In this document: positions 17,417 to 25,578 of the stretch, in pieces
How the letters are laid out: each line of letters begins with the position of its first letter
Numbering within the stretch: the stretch's first letter is position 1
DNA from: Rhodanobacteraceae bacterium ZG21-1
Lineage (GTDB): Bacteria > Pseudomonadota > Gammaproteobacteria > Xanthomonadales > Rhodanobacteraceae
Reading direction: 5' to 3'
DNA: 64,000 nt
Assembly: GCA_021390615.1 (NCBI GenBank)
Contig: JAJEJU010000024.1
Location: 620,001-684,000 of the forward strand
Notes under the pieces: model-generated
The model's database searches: none
Told to the model about the DNA's origin: nothing
The model's input: only the letters and a program-made list of their open reading frames with translations
Position numbers and translations under genes: made by a program

Positions 17417-17754
17417 ACGCGTCTCGCGGTCGAAGGATGCGGCATGCGTTCCTCGTCCCGAGCAGGGAGGCCGCGACTCTTCTGGCCAGGCATCGAATCG
17501 AGTGTGGCTTCCGATGAGGCCAGCCGGCCTGGTCCGGCGGTTGCCGGGTCGGATGGCAGCGCGGCGTAAGGTGTGGCGACGAGGTCGCTGCGCAAAGCCG
17601 CGTCCAGGTATCGCTGGCATCGCTGCGGGTGAGCGCTATCGAGCAGCGCGCGAGCCTTGCACCGCTTATCCCGCGCAAGCGGCTTGACCCGGCAGGTCAT
17701 TGCTTGCGGATGCCGTGCGGAAAACACTGGCGCCAACTTCGATGCCGGGAGGCG
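17417..17754. other. Intergenic, no gene recognised
   Basis: The stretch between the response regulator and the SnoaL-like protein is GC-rich, with no convincing frame or hairpin. It probably holds the promoter of the following gene. Confidence 0.4.
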
Positions 17755-18219
17755 ATGATGCGTGCCATCAGCTGGACATGGAGCTTGCTCGCGGCCTTGG
17801 TTACGCTGCCGGTGCATGCGGAGCAGGGCGTGGGCGACTATCGCGGCCTGCCGGCCGACCTGGCTGCCGCGGCGACCGCCTACGACGTGGCGCAGATGAA
17901 ATCCGACCGCAGCGGGCTGGAACAGCTGCTTGCCGATGACTACACGCTGGCGAACGCCGACGGCAGGAGCCTGGGCAAGGCCGAGTCGATCGCCGAGGCG
18001 CTGGCGCCGGGCCGCAAGACCAGCTACGTGGCGATTTCCCAGCAGGTGCGCAAAGCCTGGACGGATGGCGCGGTACTCGGCGGCATGGTCGATGCGAAGG
18101 GTGTCGATCAGGGCAAACCTTTCGTGATGCGGGCGCGCTTCGTCGATGTATGGGCCAGGCGCCACGGCCAGTGGCAGGTGATCTTTACTCAGATTCATGG
18201 CGCGTTGCCGGGCGAGTGA
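17755..18219 (+). CDS. Exported SnoaL/DUF4440-like protein
   Basis: Two adjacent ATGs (17755 and 17758) follow GGGAGG; either gives a signal peptide (MRAISWTWSLLAALVTLPVHA). The mature 130 residues show the NTF2-like fold of DUF4440 proteins: an N-terminal helix (AAATAYDVAQMKSDRSGLEQLLADDYTL cut short here), the strand motif ANADGRSLGKAE, and a final strand pair FVDVWARRHGQWQVIFTQIHG. Members bind small molecules or act as isomerase-like proteins. The specific ligand is unknown. Periplasmic location follows from the signal. Confidence 0.75.
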   Translation: MMRAISWTWSLLAALVTLPVHAEQGVGDYRGLPADLAAAATAYDVAQMKSDRSGLEQLLADDYTLANADGRSLGKAESIAEALAPGRKTSYVAISQQVRKAWTDGAVLGGMVDAKGVDQGKPFVMRARFVDVWARRHGQWQVIFTQIHGALPGE

Positions 18220-18689
18220 GCAGGCACGTCAGCGTGCCGGTCCAGCCTGGCCGGTGGCACGAGGTGGTTGCGCTGTGCGCCGTCGCTGTCGTCAAAGCCC
18301 GGGCTGGTTGTTCGCGGTGGGTCGTCGCGTAAATCGGACGGTCCGCGATGCAGTCGACAGCGTGGCCCTGACATGACTGGTGGCGAATTTCGCAGGGCGC
18401 GGCGGTGGATCAGTCGGCACCCGTATCGATAAATCCTTGCCGTCGCCAAGCCCGAGCTGGCGGGGATCGACCTAGGCAGCGCGAGGGCATCATTTACCGA
18501 GGATGCGGGTCAGCCCTCCGCTCTGGCGGCCAGGCCGGCCTGGAGTATCAGCGGGCTAAGCGGCCTAGGCATTCCAAGCGACCGTAGCTCCGGTCTGGCA
18601 CGGCACAGCAGTCATGACCTCCCAGGTCATGGCTTTGCTGCGCCGCGCTCAAGCAGAATCGCGGCACCTCCATGCCCCGAGAGCTTTCT
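18220..18689. other. Intergenic, no gene recognised
   Basis: About 470 bp lie between two plus-strand exported-protein genes. Open frames are short and overlap on both strands. Nothing resembling an RNA gene or hairpin terminator was seen. Confidence 0.4.
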
Positions 18690-19673
18690 ATGCGCCTGTT
18701 ACGGTTCGTCCTGGTCATGCTCTTCAGCCTCGGCACCGCGCAAGCCGCGAGCCAGGCTGCCGCGACGCCGCCCGCACGACTCGACCATATCCTGCTGTGG
18801 GGTCACGGGATCGATCAGATCACCTCGGCGATGGCGGTCAAGCTGGGCTTCCAGGTGCGGCCCGGGCGCGACCCCAGCGGCGTCGCCAATCGATACGTGC
18901 GGCTCGCCGACAGCAGTTTCATCGAACTGCTCGGCATCACCCGGCCTGACCCGACTTTCGATCCCGGCATGAAGGAAGATCAGCTGGCGCTCAAGGGCGG
19001 GCCGGGCTCGCGCAGCTTCGGTTTCCGCTCGCCGGCGCTGGATGCGATCTATGCCTCGCTCAAGGCCGACCACTATGCGGTCACCCCGTTTTTCAGCGGG
19101 CCGGATGCGGCGAAGCCGGGCTGGCGCCTGTTTGCCTTCGATCGCGCGCCGCTGTCGAGCAACACCTTCTTCATCGACTATGCCGCCGACTACGCGCCCG
19201 ACCAGGTCGACCCGTCCAACAAGGACGACTACCGCATGACGCGCGAGCATCCCAACGGCGCACGCGAGCTGTCGGCGATCTGGCTGGTGTCGGCCGATGC
19301 CGAGGCCGATCGCAGCCAGCTCGAAAAGATGGGCTTCGGTCATGCGGTGCCGATCAAGCTGCCCGAGTTGAGTGCGCGCGGCTTCTGCGTGCCAGTCGGG
19401 CCGACCGCCTTGCTGGCGCTGCAGCCCGACGGTGCCGGCATCGCCGCCGAGACCCTGGCCGCCGGTCCGCGCATCCTGGGCGTGAGCATCGGCGTCGCCG
19501 ATCTCGGCCGGGCGCAGCGCTGGGTCGAGCGCGGCTACGAGCGCAAGCTGCCCGTTTATCGCGGTCTGTCCGGCGCTTCCTTCCTGGCTCCGACGCGCGA
19601 CGATCTGGGTCTGTCGATCGAGTTTCATGCGATTCGCCCCGGCCAGGCGGCGTGTGCCGGCGCGAGTCGCTGA
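18690..19673 (+). CDS. Exported VOC/glyoxalase-like protein
   Basis: The ATG at 18690 has GAGAG upstream and opens a signal peptide (MRLLRFVLVMLFSLGTAQA). An ATG at 18672 is in frame but less likely. The mature part (about 300 aa) begins LDHILLWGHGIDQITSAM, the first beta-alpha unit of the Glyoxalase_3 (PF13468-like) branch of the vicinal-oxygen-chelate superfamily. It continues with a second module (RILGVSIGVADLGRAQRWVERG). VOC proteins chelate a metal at the barrel mouth. Here the ligands are not certain, and the substrate is unknown. Export of such a protein is less common than cytosolic forms. Confidence 0.75.
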   Translation: MRLLRFVLVMLFSLGTAQAASQAAATPPARLDHILLWGHGIDQITSAMAVKLGFQVRPGRDPSGVANRYVRLADSSFIELLGITRPDPTFDPGMKEDQLALKGGPGSRSFGFRSPALDAIYASLKADHYAVTPFFSGPDAAKPGWRLFAFDRAPLSSNTFFIDYAADYAPDQVDPSNKDDYRMTREHPNGARELSAIWLVSADAEADRSQLEKMGFGHAVPIKLPELSARGFCVPVGPTALLALQPDGAGIAAETLAAGPRILGVSIGVADLGRAQRWVERGYERKLPVYRGLSGASFLAPTRDDLGLSIEFHAIRPGQAACAGASR

Positions 19674-19710
19674 CGATATGCTTGGCGCGACGCCGCATTG
19701 AGGATTCGCC

Positions 19711-20544
19711 ATCGACACGCTCCCGGCCATCGGGTTTCCTCCGCCGATCGGCGCCTTGCTGCGCGAATGGCGCGCGGCGCGGCGCCTGAGCCAGCTCGAC
19801 CTGGCGCTGGAAACGGGCATCTCGACGCGCCACCTCAGCTGCGTCGAAACCGGCAAGGCGCGCGCCAGCCGCGACACGGTGTCGCGACTGGCCGACGCGC
19901 TGGGCATGCCGCTGCGCGAGCGCAATGCGCTGCTGCGCGCAGCGGGCTTCGCGCCGATGCATCCCGAACGCTCGCTGGCCACGCCCGCGCTCGACCGCGT
20001 GCGCCAGGCGGTCGACCTGATCCTGGCGCACCAGGAACCCTATCCGGCCTTCGTGATCAGCCGGCACTGGGATGTGCTGGCGACCAATGCGGCGGCGGTG
20101 AGGCTCAATCCCATCCTGATGGGAGACAAGCCGATTCGGCACGTCAACCTGCTGCACCAGATTTTCGATCCCGATGATTTTCGCCCGGTGATCGCCAACT
20201 GGCACGAGGTGGCGGCCCGCTTTATCCGCCATCTGCACGACGACCTCGCTGCCAATCCCACCGACCGTCGCACGCACCAGTTGCTCGAGGAGATCTTCGC
20301 CTACCCGGATGTGCCGGCGCGCTGGCGCGACCGCGAGCTGGGCGACGAACCCTCGCCGATCGTCACCTTCACCTTCCGCAGCACGCGTGGCGAGCTGCGC
20401 TTCTTCGAGACCTTCACCACCTTCGCGGCGCCGTACGATGTGACCCTCGACGAGATACGCATCGACTGCACCTTCCCGGCCGACGACCACACGGCCGCCG
20501 TATGCGCCGAGCTTGCGGCGAACGAGGCTGCGCAGGCTGGCTAG
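19711..20544 (+). CDS. XRE-family regulator with MmyB-like ligand domain
   Basis: The N-terminal helix-turn-helix (RAARRLSQLDLALETGISTRHLSCVETGKARAS is its core) is followed by the MmyB-like domain (YPAFVISRHWDVLATN, ... TFRSTRGELRFFETFTTFAAP), a PAS-like fold that binds small hydrophobic ligands in this family. The frame contains no ATG or GTG before the helix. TTG at 19756 would cut off the usual PPIGALLREWR beginning. An AUC codon at 19711 preceded by GAGGA at 19700-19704 (six-base spacing) restores it, so I extend the gene to 19711 (see findings). Family members often repress neighbouring dehydrogenase or VOC genes. Confidence 0.78.
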   Translation: MDTLPAIGFPPPIGALLREWRAARRLSQLDLALETGISTRHLSCVETGKARASRDTVSRLADALGMPLRERNALLRAAGFAPMHPERSLATPALDRVRQAVDLILAHQEPYPAFVISRHWDVLATNAAAVRLNPILMGDKPIRHVNLLHQIFDPDDFRPVIANWHEVAARFIRHLHDDLAANPTDRRTHQLLEEIFAYPDVPARWRDRELGDEPSPIVTFTFRSTRGELRFFETFTTFAAPYDVTLDEIRIDCTFPADDHTAAVCAELAANEAAQAG

Positions 20545-20735
20545 GATGTGCTGGTGCGCGCAGCGCGCGCATGCGGCGCAGAACGCTGCTGGCGGAATGG
20601 CGATGAACTTGCGTCTTTGCCCGATCGGCGGTTCGCGGCAGTCTCTGTTCGGCGCGGGCTGGGCAACCAGCATGCATCCGACCGCCCACCCGCCGCGCAC
20701 TTGAGCTCGGCCATGCGGCGTGGGACGATCCCAGC

Positions 20736-21185
20736 ATGAGCAGCAGACCTGCCGAGGCGCAGCACCTGCGCGATCTCGCCCGGCTGCGCCGCGTGCGCGA
20801 CCGCATCGACCGCGAATATGCGCAGCCGCTGGACGTCGAGGCCCTGGCTCGCGGCGTGCACATGTCCGCCGGACATCTCAGCCGCCAGTTCAAGCAAGCC
20901 TTTGGCGAATCGCCTTACGCCTATCTGATGACTCGCCGCATCGAGCGCGCGATGGCCTTGCTGCGTCGCGGCGATCTCAGCGTCACCGAGGTCTGCTTCA
21001 CGGTGGGCTGTGCCTCCCTGGGCACCTTCAGCACGCGCTTCACCGAGCTGGTCGGCGTTTCGCCTGGCGTGTACCGGCGCGATGCGGCGGCGGCGACCGC
21101 CGGCATGCCGGCCTGCGTGGCACGGCAGGTGACGCGACCGATCAGGAATCGAGAAGCGCCGCTGCCCGAGCCCGATCTAGCATGA
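20736..21185 (+). CDS. AraC-family transcriptional regulator (DNA-binding domain only)
   Basis: This 149-residue protein consists mainly of the double helix-turn-helix of AraC/XylS regulators: PLDVEALARGVHMSAGHLSRQFKQAF, then YLMTRRIERAMALLRRGDLSVTEVCFTVG, then GTFSTRFTELVGVSPGVYRR. There is no ligand-binding domain, so it may respond through abundance, like the MarA/SoxS-sized proteins. Its TGA overlaps the start of the VOC gene as ATGA, so the pair is translationally coupled and probably functionally linked. Confidence 0.88.
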   Translation: MSSRPAEAQHLRDLARLRRVRDRIDREYAQPLDVEALARGVHMSAGHLSRQFKQAFGESPYAYLMTRRIERAMALLRRGDLSVTEVCFTVGCASLGTFSTRFTELVGVSPGVYRRDAAAATAGMPACVARQVTRPIRNREAPLPEPDLA

Positions 21186-21625
21186 CGGCTCGAACCACAC
21201 CGAGCAGGCCCGTCATGGACATCAGCATTCACGCCAGTTTCCTCCCGCACCACGACCCGGACGCCTCGCTGGCGTTCTACCGCGACACGCTCGGCTTCGA
21301 GGTGCGCAACGACGTCGGCTATCAGGGCATGCGCTGGATCACGGTCGGCCCGCCCGGCCAGCCGGGCACCTCCATCGTACTGTTTCCGCCGGCGGCCAGC
21401 CCCGGCATCACCGACGAGGAGCGGCGCACCATCGCCGAGATGATGGCCAAGGGCACCTACGCGACGATGTTGCTGGCGACGCCGGATCTCGATGCCGCTT
21501 TTGAGCGCATCCAGGCCAGCGGCGCCGAGATTGTGGAGGAACCGACCCAGCAGCCTTACGGCGTGCGCGACTGTGCGGTGCGCGATCCCGCCGGGAATCT
21601 GTTGCGCGTGCAGGAGCGGCGTTGA
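21182..21625 (+). CDS. VOC-family (glyoxalase/bleomycin-resistance-like) protein
   Basis: A small single-module VOC protein (147 aa, or 136 from an in-frame ATG at 21215) with the opening FLPHHDPDASLAFYRDTLGFEV and closing GVRDCAVRDPAGNLLRVQER, whose final Glu is the usual metal ligand. Substrates in this group range from methylglyoxal adducts to antibiotics; nothing here decides. The first ATG overlaps the AraC-type regulator's stop, so the regulator and the VOC enzyme form a unit. Confidence 0.85.
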   Translation: MTARTTPSRPVMDISIHASFLPHHDPDASLAFYRDTLGFEVRNDVGYQGMRWITVGPPGQPGTSIVLFPPAASPGITDEERRTIAEMMAKGTYATMLLATPDLDAAFERIQASGAEIVEEPTQQPYGVRDCAVRDPAGNLLRVQERR

Positions 21626-21710
21626 ATCGCCGGCAGCTTGGCAGCCTGGTCGGTTCCAACCCGCCCAGGCGTCCGGTCTGCGGACCAGGCATGAAGAGGG
21701 CGAGGGCAGC

Positions 21711-22115
21711 ATGAAGAAAAGCAGTCCGAACGACGCCGAAAGCAGCGAGCAGCCCGCCCGCCTGATCGATGCGCGTATTGAGGCACTGGGCGACTGGCGC
21801 GGCGAAACGCTGGCGCGCATCCGTGCGCTGATCAAGCAGGCGATTCCCGACGTGGTCGAGGAGTGGAAGTGGCGTGGGGTGCCGGTGTGGTACCGCGACG
21901 GCATGATCTGTACCGGCGAAAGCTACAAGAACGCGGTGAAGATGACCTTCGCCAAGGGCGCCCGCCTGGCGGACCCCACCGGCCTCTTCAACGCCAGCCT
22001 CGACGGCAACACCCGGCGCGCCATCGATTTCCACGAAGGCGATGCGATCGACGAAAAGGCCTTGCAGGCGCTGCTTCGCGCCGCCGTGGCGCTGAACAGC
22101 TCCTCGGGCGGCTAG
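21711..22115 (+). CDS. DUF1801-family protein
   Basis: The 134-aa protein contains the DUF1801 core: ALIKQAIPDVVEEWKWRGVPVW, YRDGMICTGESYKNAVKMTF, then GLFNASLDGNTRRAIDFHEGD and a final helix. Proteins of this family (YdhG-like) are small, cytoplasmic and of unknown biochemical role; some are linked to iron or stress. The ATG at 21711 is preceded by GAGGGCGAGGG. It follows the AraC/VOC pair by 85 bp on the same strand and may be read with it. Confidence 0.82.
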   Translation: MKKSSPNDAESSEQPARLIDARIEALGDWRGETLARIRALIKQAIPDVVEEWKWRGVPVWYRDGMICTGESYKNAVKMTFAKGARLADPTGLFNASLDGNTRRAIDFHEGDAIDEKALQALLRAAVALNSSSGG

Positions 22116-22162
22116 CGTCCGAAGGGGCGGCGGCGGGCAGGCGAATCGGAGGAGGGCGGCAG

Positions 22163-22187
22163 GGCTGCGCTGAAGGCCGGCGCAGCC
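22163..22187 (+). terminator. Hairpin downstream of the DUF1801 gene
   Basis: Arms GGCTGCGC (22163-22170) and GCGCAGCC (22180-22187) are perfectly complementary. They can be extended with one bulged G by CAGG/CCTG. There is no T-tract, so this may be a processing or Rho-assisted end. Confidence 0.4.
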
Positions 22188-22277
22188 TGTAGCCGCCGAG
22201 AGGGCGGGCGACCCTGCCCCGGCGGGTTGCGATTGTTTCACTTTTTTGAACCCCTGCCTCTTTTCGCACATGCCGGC

Positions 22278-22306
22278 TTGCTAGCTTGCAGCGGCGGACA
22301 TACATT
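22278..22306 (+). promoter_or_regulatory. Possible sigma-70 promoter of the first zinc-ribbon gene
   Basis: TTGCTA (22278-22283) and TACATT (22301-22306) are separated by 17 bp and lie 31 bp before the ATG. Each hexamer matches four of six consensus bases. A related stretch (CTAGCCTGCCGC...GACATTCGG) stands before the second zinc-ribbon gene. Confidence 0.35.
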
Positions 22307-22337
22307 CGGCCGAACCAGGCCACAGGCACCGCTTTCT

Positions 22338-22523
22338 ATGGACGACAAGCAACCGGATGACGGCAGAGTCGTCTGGACCTGCGTGAAGTGCGGAAACACG
22401 GCGACTACCTGGCCCGACGCAAGCGGTCTCGTATCACGTCCGTCGCCACAGCTTGACGGCAGATGCAGCCGTGCGCACGAAAGCAATAGCTCCGGCGACC
22501 ACATCTGGTTCGCCAGGGTCTGA
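22338..22523 (+). CDS. Single-unit CxxC zinc-ribbon mini-protein
   Basis: This 61-residue protein has one module: VVWTCVKCGNT (CxxCG), then about 20 residues, then GRCSRAH and a closing DHIWF. The same spacing of W-x-C-xx-CG, G-x-C and H-x-W is found twice in the protein encoded 100 bp downstream, so three Cys plus a His probably bind one zinc. No known family was recognised. It lacks a good ribosome site, which weakens the start call, but the shared pattern with its neighbour argues it is a real gene. Confidence 0.6.
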   Translation: MDDKQPDDGRVVWTCVKCGNTATTWPDASGLVSRPSPQLDGRCSRAHESNSSGDHIWFARV

Positions 22524-22622
22524 CGCGTCGCCACGGGCTTGACCGCGTAGAACCAGATTTCTCCGGATTGTCTTTGGTCAGGCGCCCGCCTAGCCTGCCG
22601 CAGACATTCGGGAGCACTGCAC

Positions 22623-22988
22623 ATGGACAACCAGCACCCCGCCGAGCCGATCATGGTTCGATGGCGCTGCAGGCATTGCGGCAAACACGAAGAACTCCCC
22701 CACTATGGGAGTGCCATGCCTGTACAACCGCCGCCGCTGCATCACGGCCAATGCAGCCAGGCTGACATCGCCCGGCACGTCCGCGAGCACGTCTGGCTGC
22801 TGGAACATTCGCTGCTGCCGCCCGAGTCCGACAAGATCATGTGGCAATGCTTCCACTGCGGCATGCCGGCTGCGTTTCCGCGCGGCACTGGCGCCGTCCC
22901 CGTCAAGCCGGAAGAAATCTTTGGCGGCTCATGCCGGAAGGCGCAGATCGCCAACCACGTACGCGGGCATGTCTGGGTGATGGTCTAA
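22623..22988 (+). CDS. Two-unit CxxC zinc-ribbon protein
   Basis: The 121-residue protein repeats one module twice: MVRWRCRHCGKHEELPHYG ... GQCSQADIARHVREHVW and IMWQCFHCGMPAAFPRGTG ... GSCRKAQIANHVRGHVW. Each unit keeps WxCxxCG, a third Cys in GxC, and HVxxHVW, which would give a CCCH zinc site. GGGAG precedes the ATG at 22623. It is evidently the duplicated relative of the single-unit protein upstream. A role in nucleic-acid or protein binding is the usual guess for such ribbons, but nothing here tells which. Confidence 0.68.
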   Translation: MDNQHPAEPIMVRWRCRHCGKHEELPHYGSAMPVQPPPLHHGQCSQADIARHVREHVWLLEHSLLPPESDKIMWQCFHCGMPAAFPRGTGAVPVKPEEIFGGSCRKAQIANHVRGHVWVMV

Positions 22989-23167
22989 GCGCACCGCTGC
23001 CTCTCGGCGTTGCTGCTTCAAACTGTGGTGTGCCAGCGAGCTGCGGCCCATTGAGGTGGTCTCGAACCGGCGCCGTGGGCGGCGGGGCCGTGAGCTCGCG
23101 CGACGCCCGCTGTTCCCGCCTTATGATGGACTTATCCGACCATCGAAACGAAGCAGGGGGCAGGGGC

Positions 23168-23680
23168 ATGAAAGGGAAAACACATTTGGTCTGCTGGCTG
23201 CTGCTTGCAGCATGTGTAGGCATCGGCCCGGCCGAGGCGGCGGAGCATGCACCGTCGGCCGATGCGGCGACGACCGTGGTCAAGCTGTATCGAGACTACG
23301 CATGGGAGGCAGTGATCGACGAGCCGGGCGCCGACGGCCAGGATCTGTTCTCCCAGCCGGCCAGCGTGCTGGGACGGTATTTCTCGCCATCCTTGATTGC
23401 GCTGATCCTGCGCGATCGCGACTGCCAGCAGCGTACGCACGAGCTGTGCCGGCTGGACTATGCGCCGCTCTGGGATTCGCAGGATCCCGGCGCGACCGAG
23501 CTGAAAATCAGCCAGACCAAGGACCCGGCCAAGGTCGCCGTGGATTTCACCTATCCGGGCGACAGCGAGCATATGCATATCGTCTACGTGCTCGAGCGGA
23601 CGCATGATGGCTGGCGCATCACGGATATCCAGGGCAAGTCCGCTGGGTTGCGCAAGGTGTTGCAGGAGCCGATGCCCTAG
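23168..23680 (+). CDS. Exported DUF3828-like protein, possibly a lipoprotein
   Basis: From the ATG at 23168 the 170-aa protein has a signal segment HLVCWLLLAACVGIG. LAAC would serve as a lipobox (Cys16), though a signal-peptidase-I site after AEA is equally possible. The body, VVKLYRDYAWEAV ... LGRYFSPSLIALILRDRDC ... DPLWDSQD-like segment ... VLERTHDGWRITDIQG, follows the DUF3828 pattern of small NTF2-like periplasmic proteins. Two Cys (RDCQQRTHELCRLDY) could form a disulfide. Function unknown. Confidence 0.7.
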   Translation: MKGKTHLVCWLLLAACVGIGPAEAAEHAPSADAATTVVKLYRDYAWEAVIDEPGADGQDLFSQPASVLGRYFSPSLIALILRDRDCQQRTHELCRLDYAPLWDSQDPGATELKISQTKDPAKVAVDFTYPGDSEHMHIVYVLERTHDGWRITDIQGKSAGLRKVLQEPMP

Positions 23681-23699
23681 CAGGATGTTGGGAAGTGGT

Positions 23700-24930
23700 C
23701 ATTTGTCGATGGCTTGATAGACGCTATCGATCGAAGCGGAGCGTGTGGCGCCGTGGCGGTGCCACCGGATGACGTTGTGGACGTACGTCTCCCACAAGAG
23801 GCCATGTCGGCGATGGTTCCCACCACTGAGCGATCCCACCCAGCCGAATCAGGTTGTAAGCGGCAAACGTCCAGGTCACCCAGCTTCGCACGGTGGCCAG
23901 CCCGACCATCCGCAGCTTGCGCAGCCTGCCGATGGTCTTGATCCAGCCGAAGCCTTGTTCAATGCGTTTGCGGCGCTGCTGGCTCATCGCGTAGCCCGTG
24001 CCGTATGCTGTTCGCCCGTCAATCGCGCTACGTCGCCCTTTGGTGGGAAGAGCGATATGCGCCTTGATGCCACGCAACCGAAGTGCCGCAACAAAGTCGC
24101 GCGTGTCGTAACCTTTATCCGCGCCGAGCGTCGCGCCATGGGGAACACCCGCCGCATCCAGGAGATCGAGCGCACCATCGCGCTCGCCGGTGCCGCTGGC
24201 GTGGCGCACATCAACACCCACGATCAGTCTGTGACGATTCTCCATCAACGTATTGGCCAGATAGCTCAGACGGGCTTCTTTACCTGAGCCTTTGCGCATC
24301 AGCCGCGCATCGGGATCGGTCGTGGAGGCGTGTGTGTCGTTGCGGTGCTCTTGCCCGCGGAAGTCTCCGCCATCACCATCGTCGCTATCACCCTTCGGGC
24401 GGAAGCTCTTGTGCGAAGCCCAAGCTTCCAGCAACGTGCCGTCGACGGAGAAGTGCTCATCGCTGACCAAGTCCTGCAGCCTGGCGAGCAGCACAATGTG
24501 CTCGAAGAAGCGCTGCGCGATCTGAGCATCAAACAAGCGTTCTCGATTAAATGAAAATGTGGAGTGATCCCAAGCCGGGTCATCCACGTTAAGCCCAACA
24601 AATCACCGGAACAGCAGGTTGTAGTCCATCTGCTCCATCAGCAGACGCTCGCTGCGCACGCTGTATACCACTTGCAACAGTGAGGCGCGAAGAATCCGCT
24701 CCGGCGGAATCGATGGCCGTCCGCCTGCGGCGTAGCGGGCATCCATCAGATCGGTCAACTGGCCAAGAACGCCATCTACCAACACGCGCAGTTTGCGAAT
24801 CGGATGACCAAGCGGCACGCGATCTTCCTCCGACACGTGCGAGAACGCACCGAGTTGTTGGGCGTCGGGGCTACGCATGAATGTTGCCGCTGCAAAAGTG
24901 ATCACTGGTGACAACGACCTTTGATGGAAA
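23700..24930 (-). mobile_element. IS5-family insertion sequence (ends not resolved)
   Basis: The element is defined by its transposase pseudogene. I compared both flanks (about 23690-23730 and 24890-24960) and found no convincing terminal inverted repeat or target duplication, so the limits given are approximate. It sits between an exported protein gene and a DMP19-like gene whose stop is only about 68 bp from the transposase start. Confidence 0.55.
23724..24878 (-). pseudogene. IS5-family transposase interrupted by one in-frame stop
   Basis: The frame runs from ATG at 24878 (MRSPDAQQLGAFSHVSEED) to 23724 and is intact except for TGA at 24603-24605. Homologues have Trp there (LLFR-W-FVGLN), so a single TGG to TGA change is enough. 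The DDE residues remain: DGTLLEAW, GADKGYDT and the Glu of RIEQGFGWIK. The N-terminal YSVRSERLLMEQMDYNLLFR block is typical of the IS5 family. After the stop a GTG (24587) could restart the catalytic part. Without suppression the element is probably dead, or it needs a partner in trans. Confidence 0.85.
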
Positions 24931-24945
24931 TTCCTCGTCTGCGGA

Positions 24946-25299
24946 CTAGGTGCTACGTTCCACGAATGACGCAATGTTTTCATACGAGTACCCCTTGCGG
25001 TCAGAGACGAGCTCATTAGCCAAGGACAGCAACTCCCGCGGCACAGGAATGAGGGGGAAGGCCGAGATAGCGTGAAGCGCCGCTGCAATTTCACTGGCGC
25101 CAATCGTCAAGAACGCTGTAGCGAATCGCTCCATGGCATCTATACCATAACGATCAAGGAGGGATTCGATTCCATCCATGTCGCAGTACACCTCGGCCTC
25201 CGAGATGGCGAACACAGTCGCTTCGACTGGATTCAATGAGCCCATCCCATGCGCTGAACCACGTTGAATTGCTTGATTAATAAACGTCAATGAATTCAT
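24946..25299 (-). CDS. DMP19/DUF4375-like small protein
   Basis: The 117-residue protein contains LNPVEATVFAISEAEVYCDMDGIESLL, close to the opening of DMP19 (DUF4375) proteins, where a stretch like LNPVExxVYxxxxLExEVxNGGxxQ precedes a helical body with an AL.AIGA repeat. Here that part reads TIGASEIAAALHAISAF. Members are cytoplasmic and of unknown role, often scattered next to mobile or toxin loci. The IS element lies directly downstream and may have shortened the C-terminus. The family call is by pattern only. Confidence 0.5.
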   Translation of the reverse strand: MNSLTFINQAIQRGSAHGMGSLNPVEATVFAISEAEVYCDMDGIESLLDRYGIDAMERFATAFLTIGASEIAAALHAISAFPLIPVPRELLSLANELVSDRKGYSYENIASFVERST

Positions 25300-25578
25300 G
25301 TTGTCCGATGATACACGGCCCCCTCGAATGAGAGAGCCTACGGCAATCAGGCTTAGCGGGAGTTTCTCAGCAGCCTGCTAGTCGTGGCTCTGCTCGTTGC
25401 CGCAGCCGGTCGCCTTGCGGCAGCGGCGAAGGCGGACATCGGCGGCGACTCGGCCTCGTGCGCGGTGCAGGCACGAATCCCGCGTGCGATGGCGTGCTCG
25501 GCTTGCCGGCCGCAACGCGATTCGGGCAGGCAAGGGTGCTATGGTGCGAGCCTTCTTGATCCGGTCGCAGGGGGCATC

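Noticed and set aside
24600-24605. Frameshift in the transposase
   Set aside because: Both halves are in the same frame. Only a stop codon (TGA for Trp) separates them.
23690-24960. Terminal inverted repeats of the IS element
   Set aside because: Flanks on both sides were compared and gave only scattered matches, not enough to define ends.
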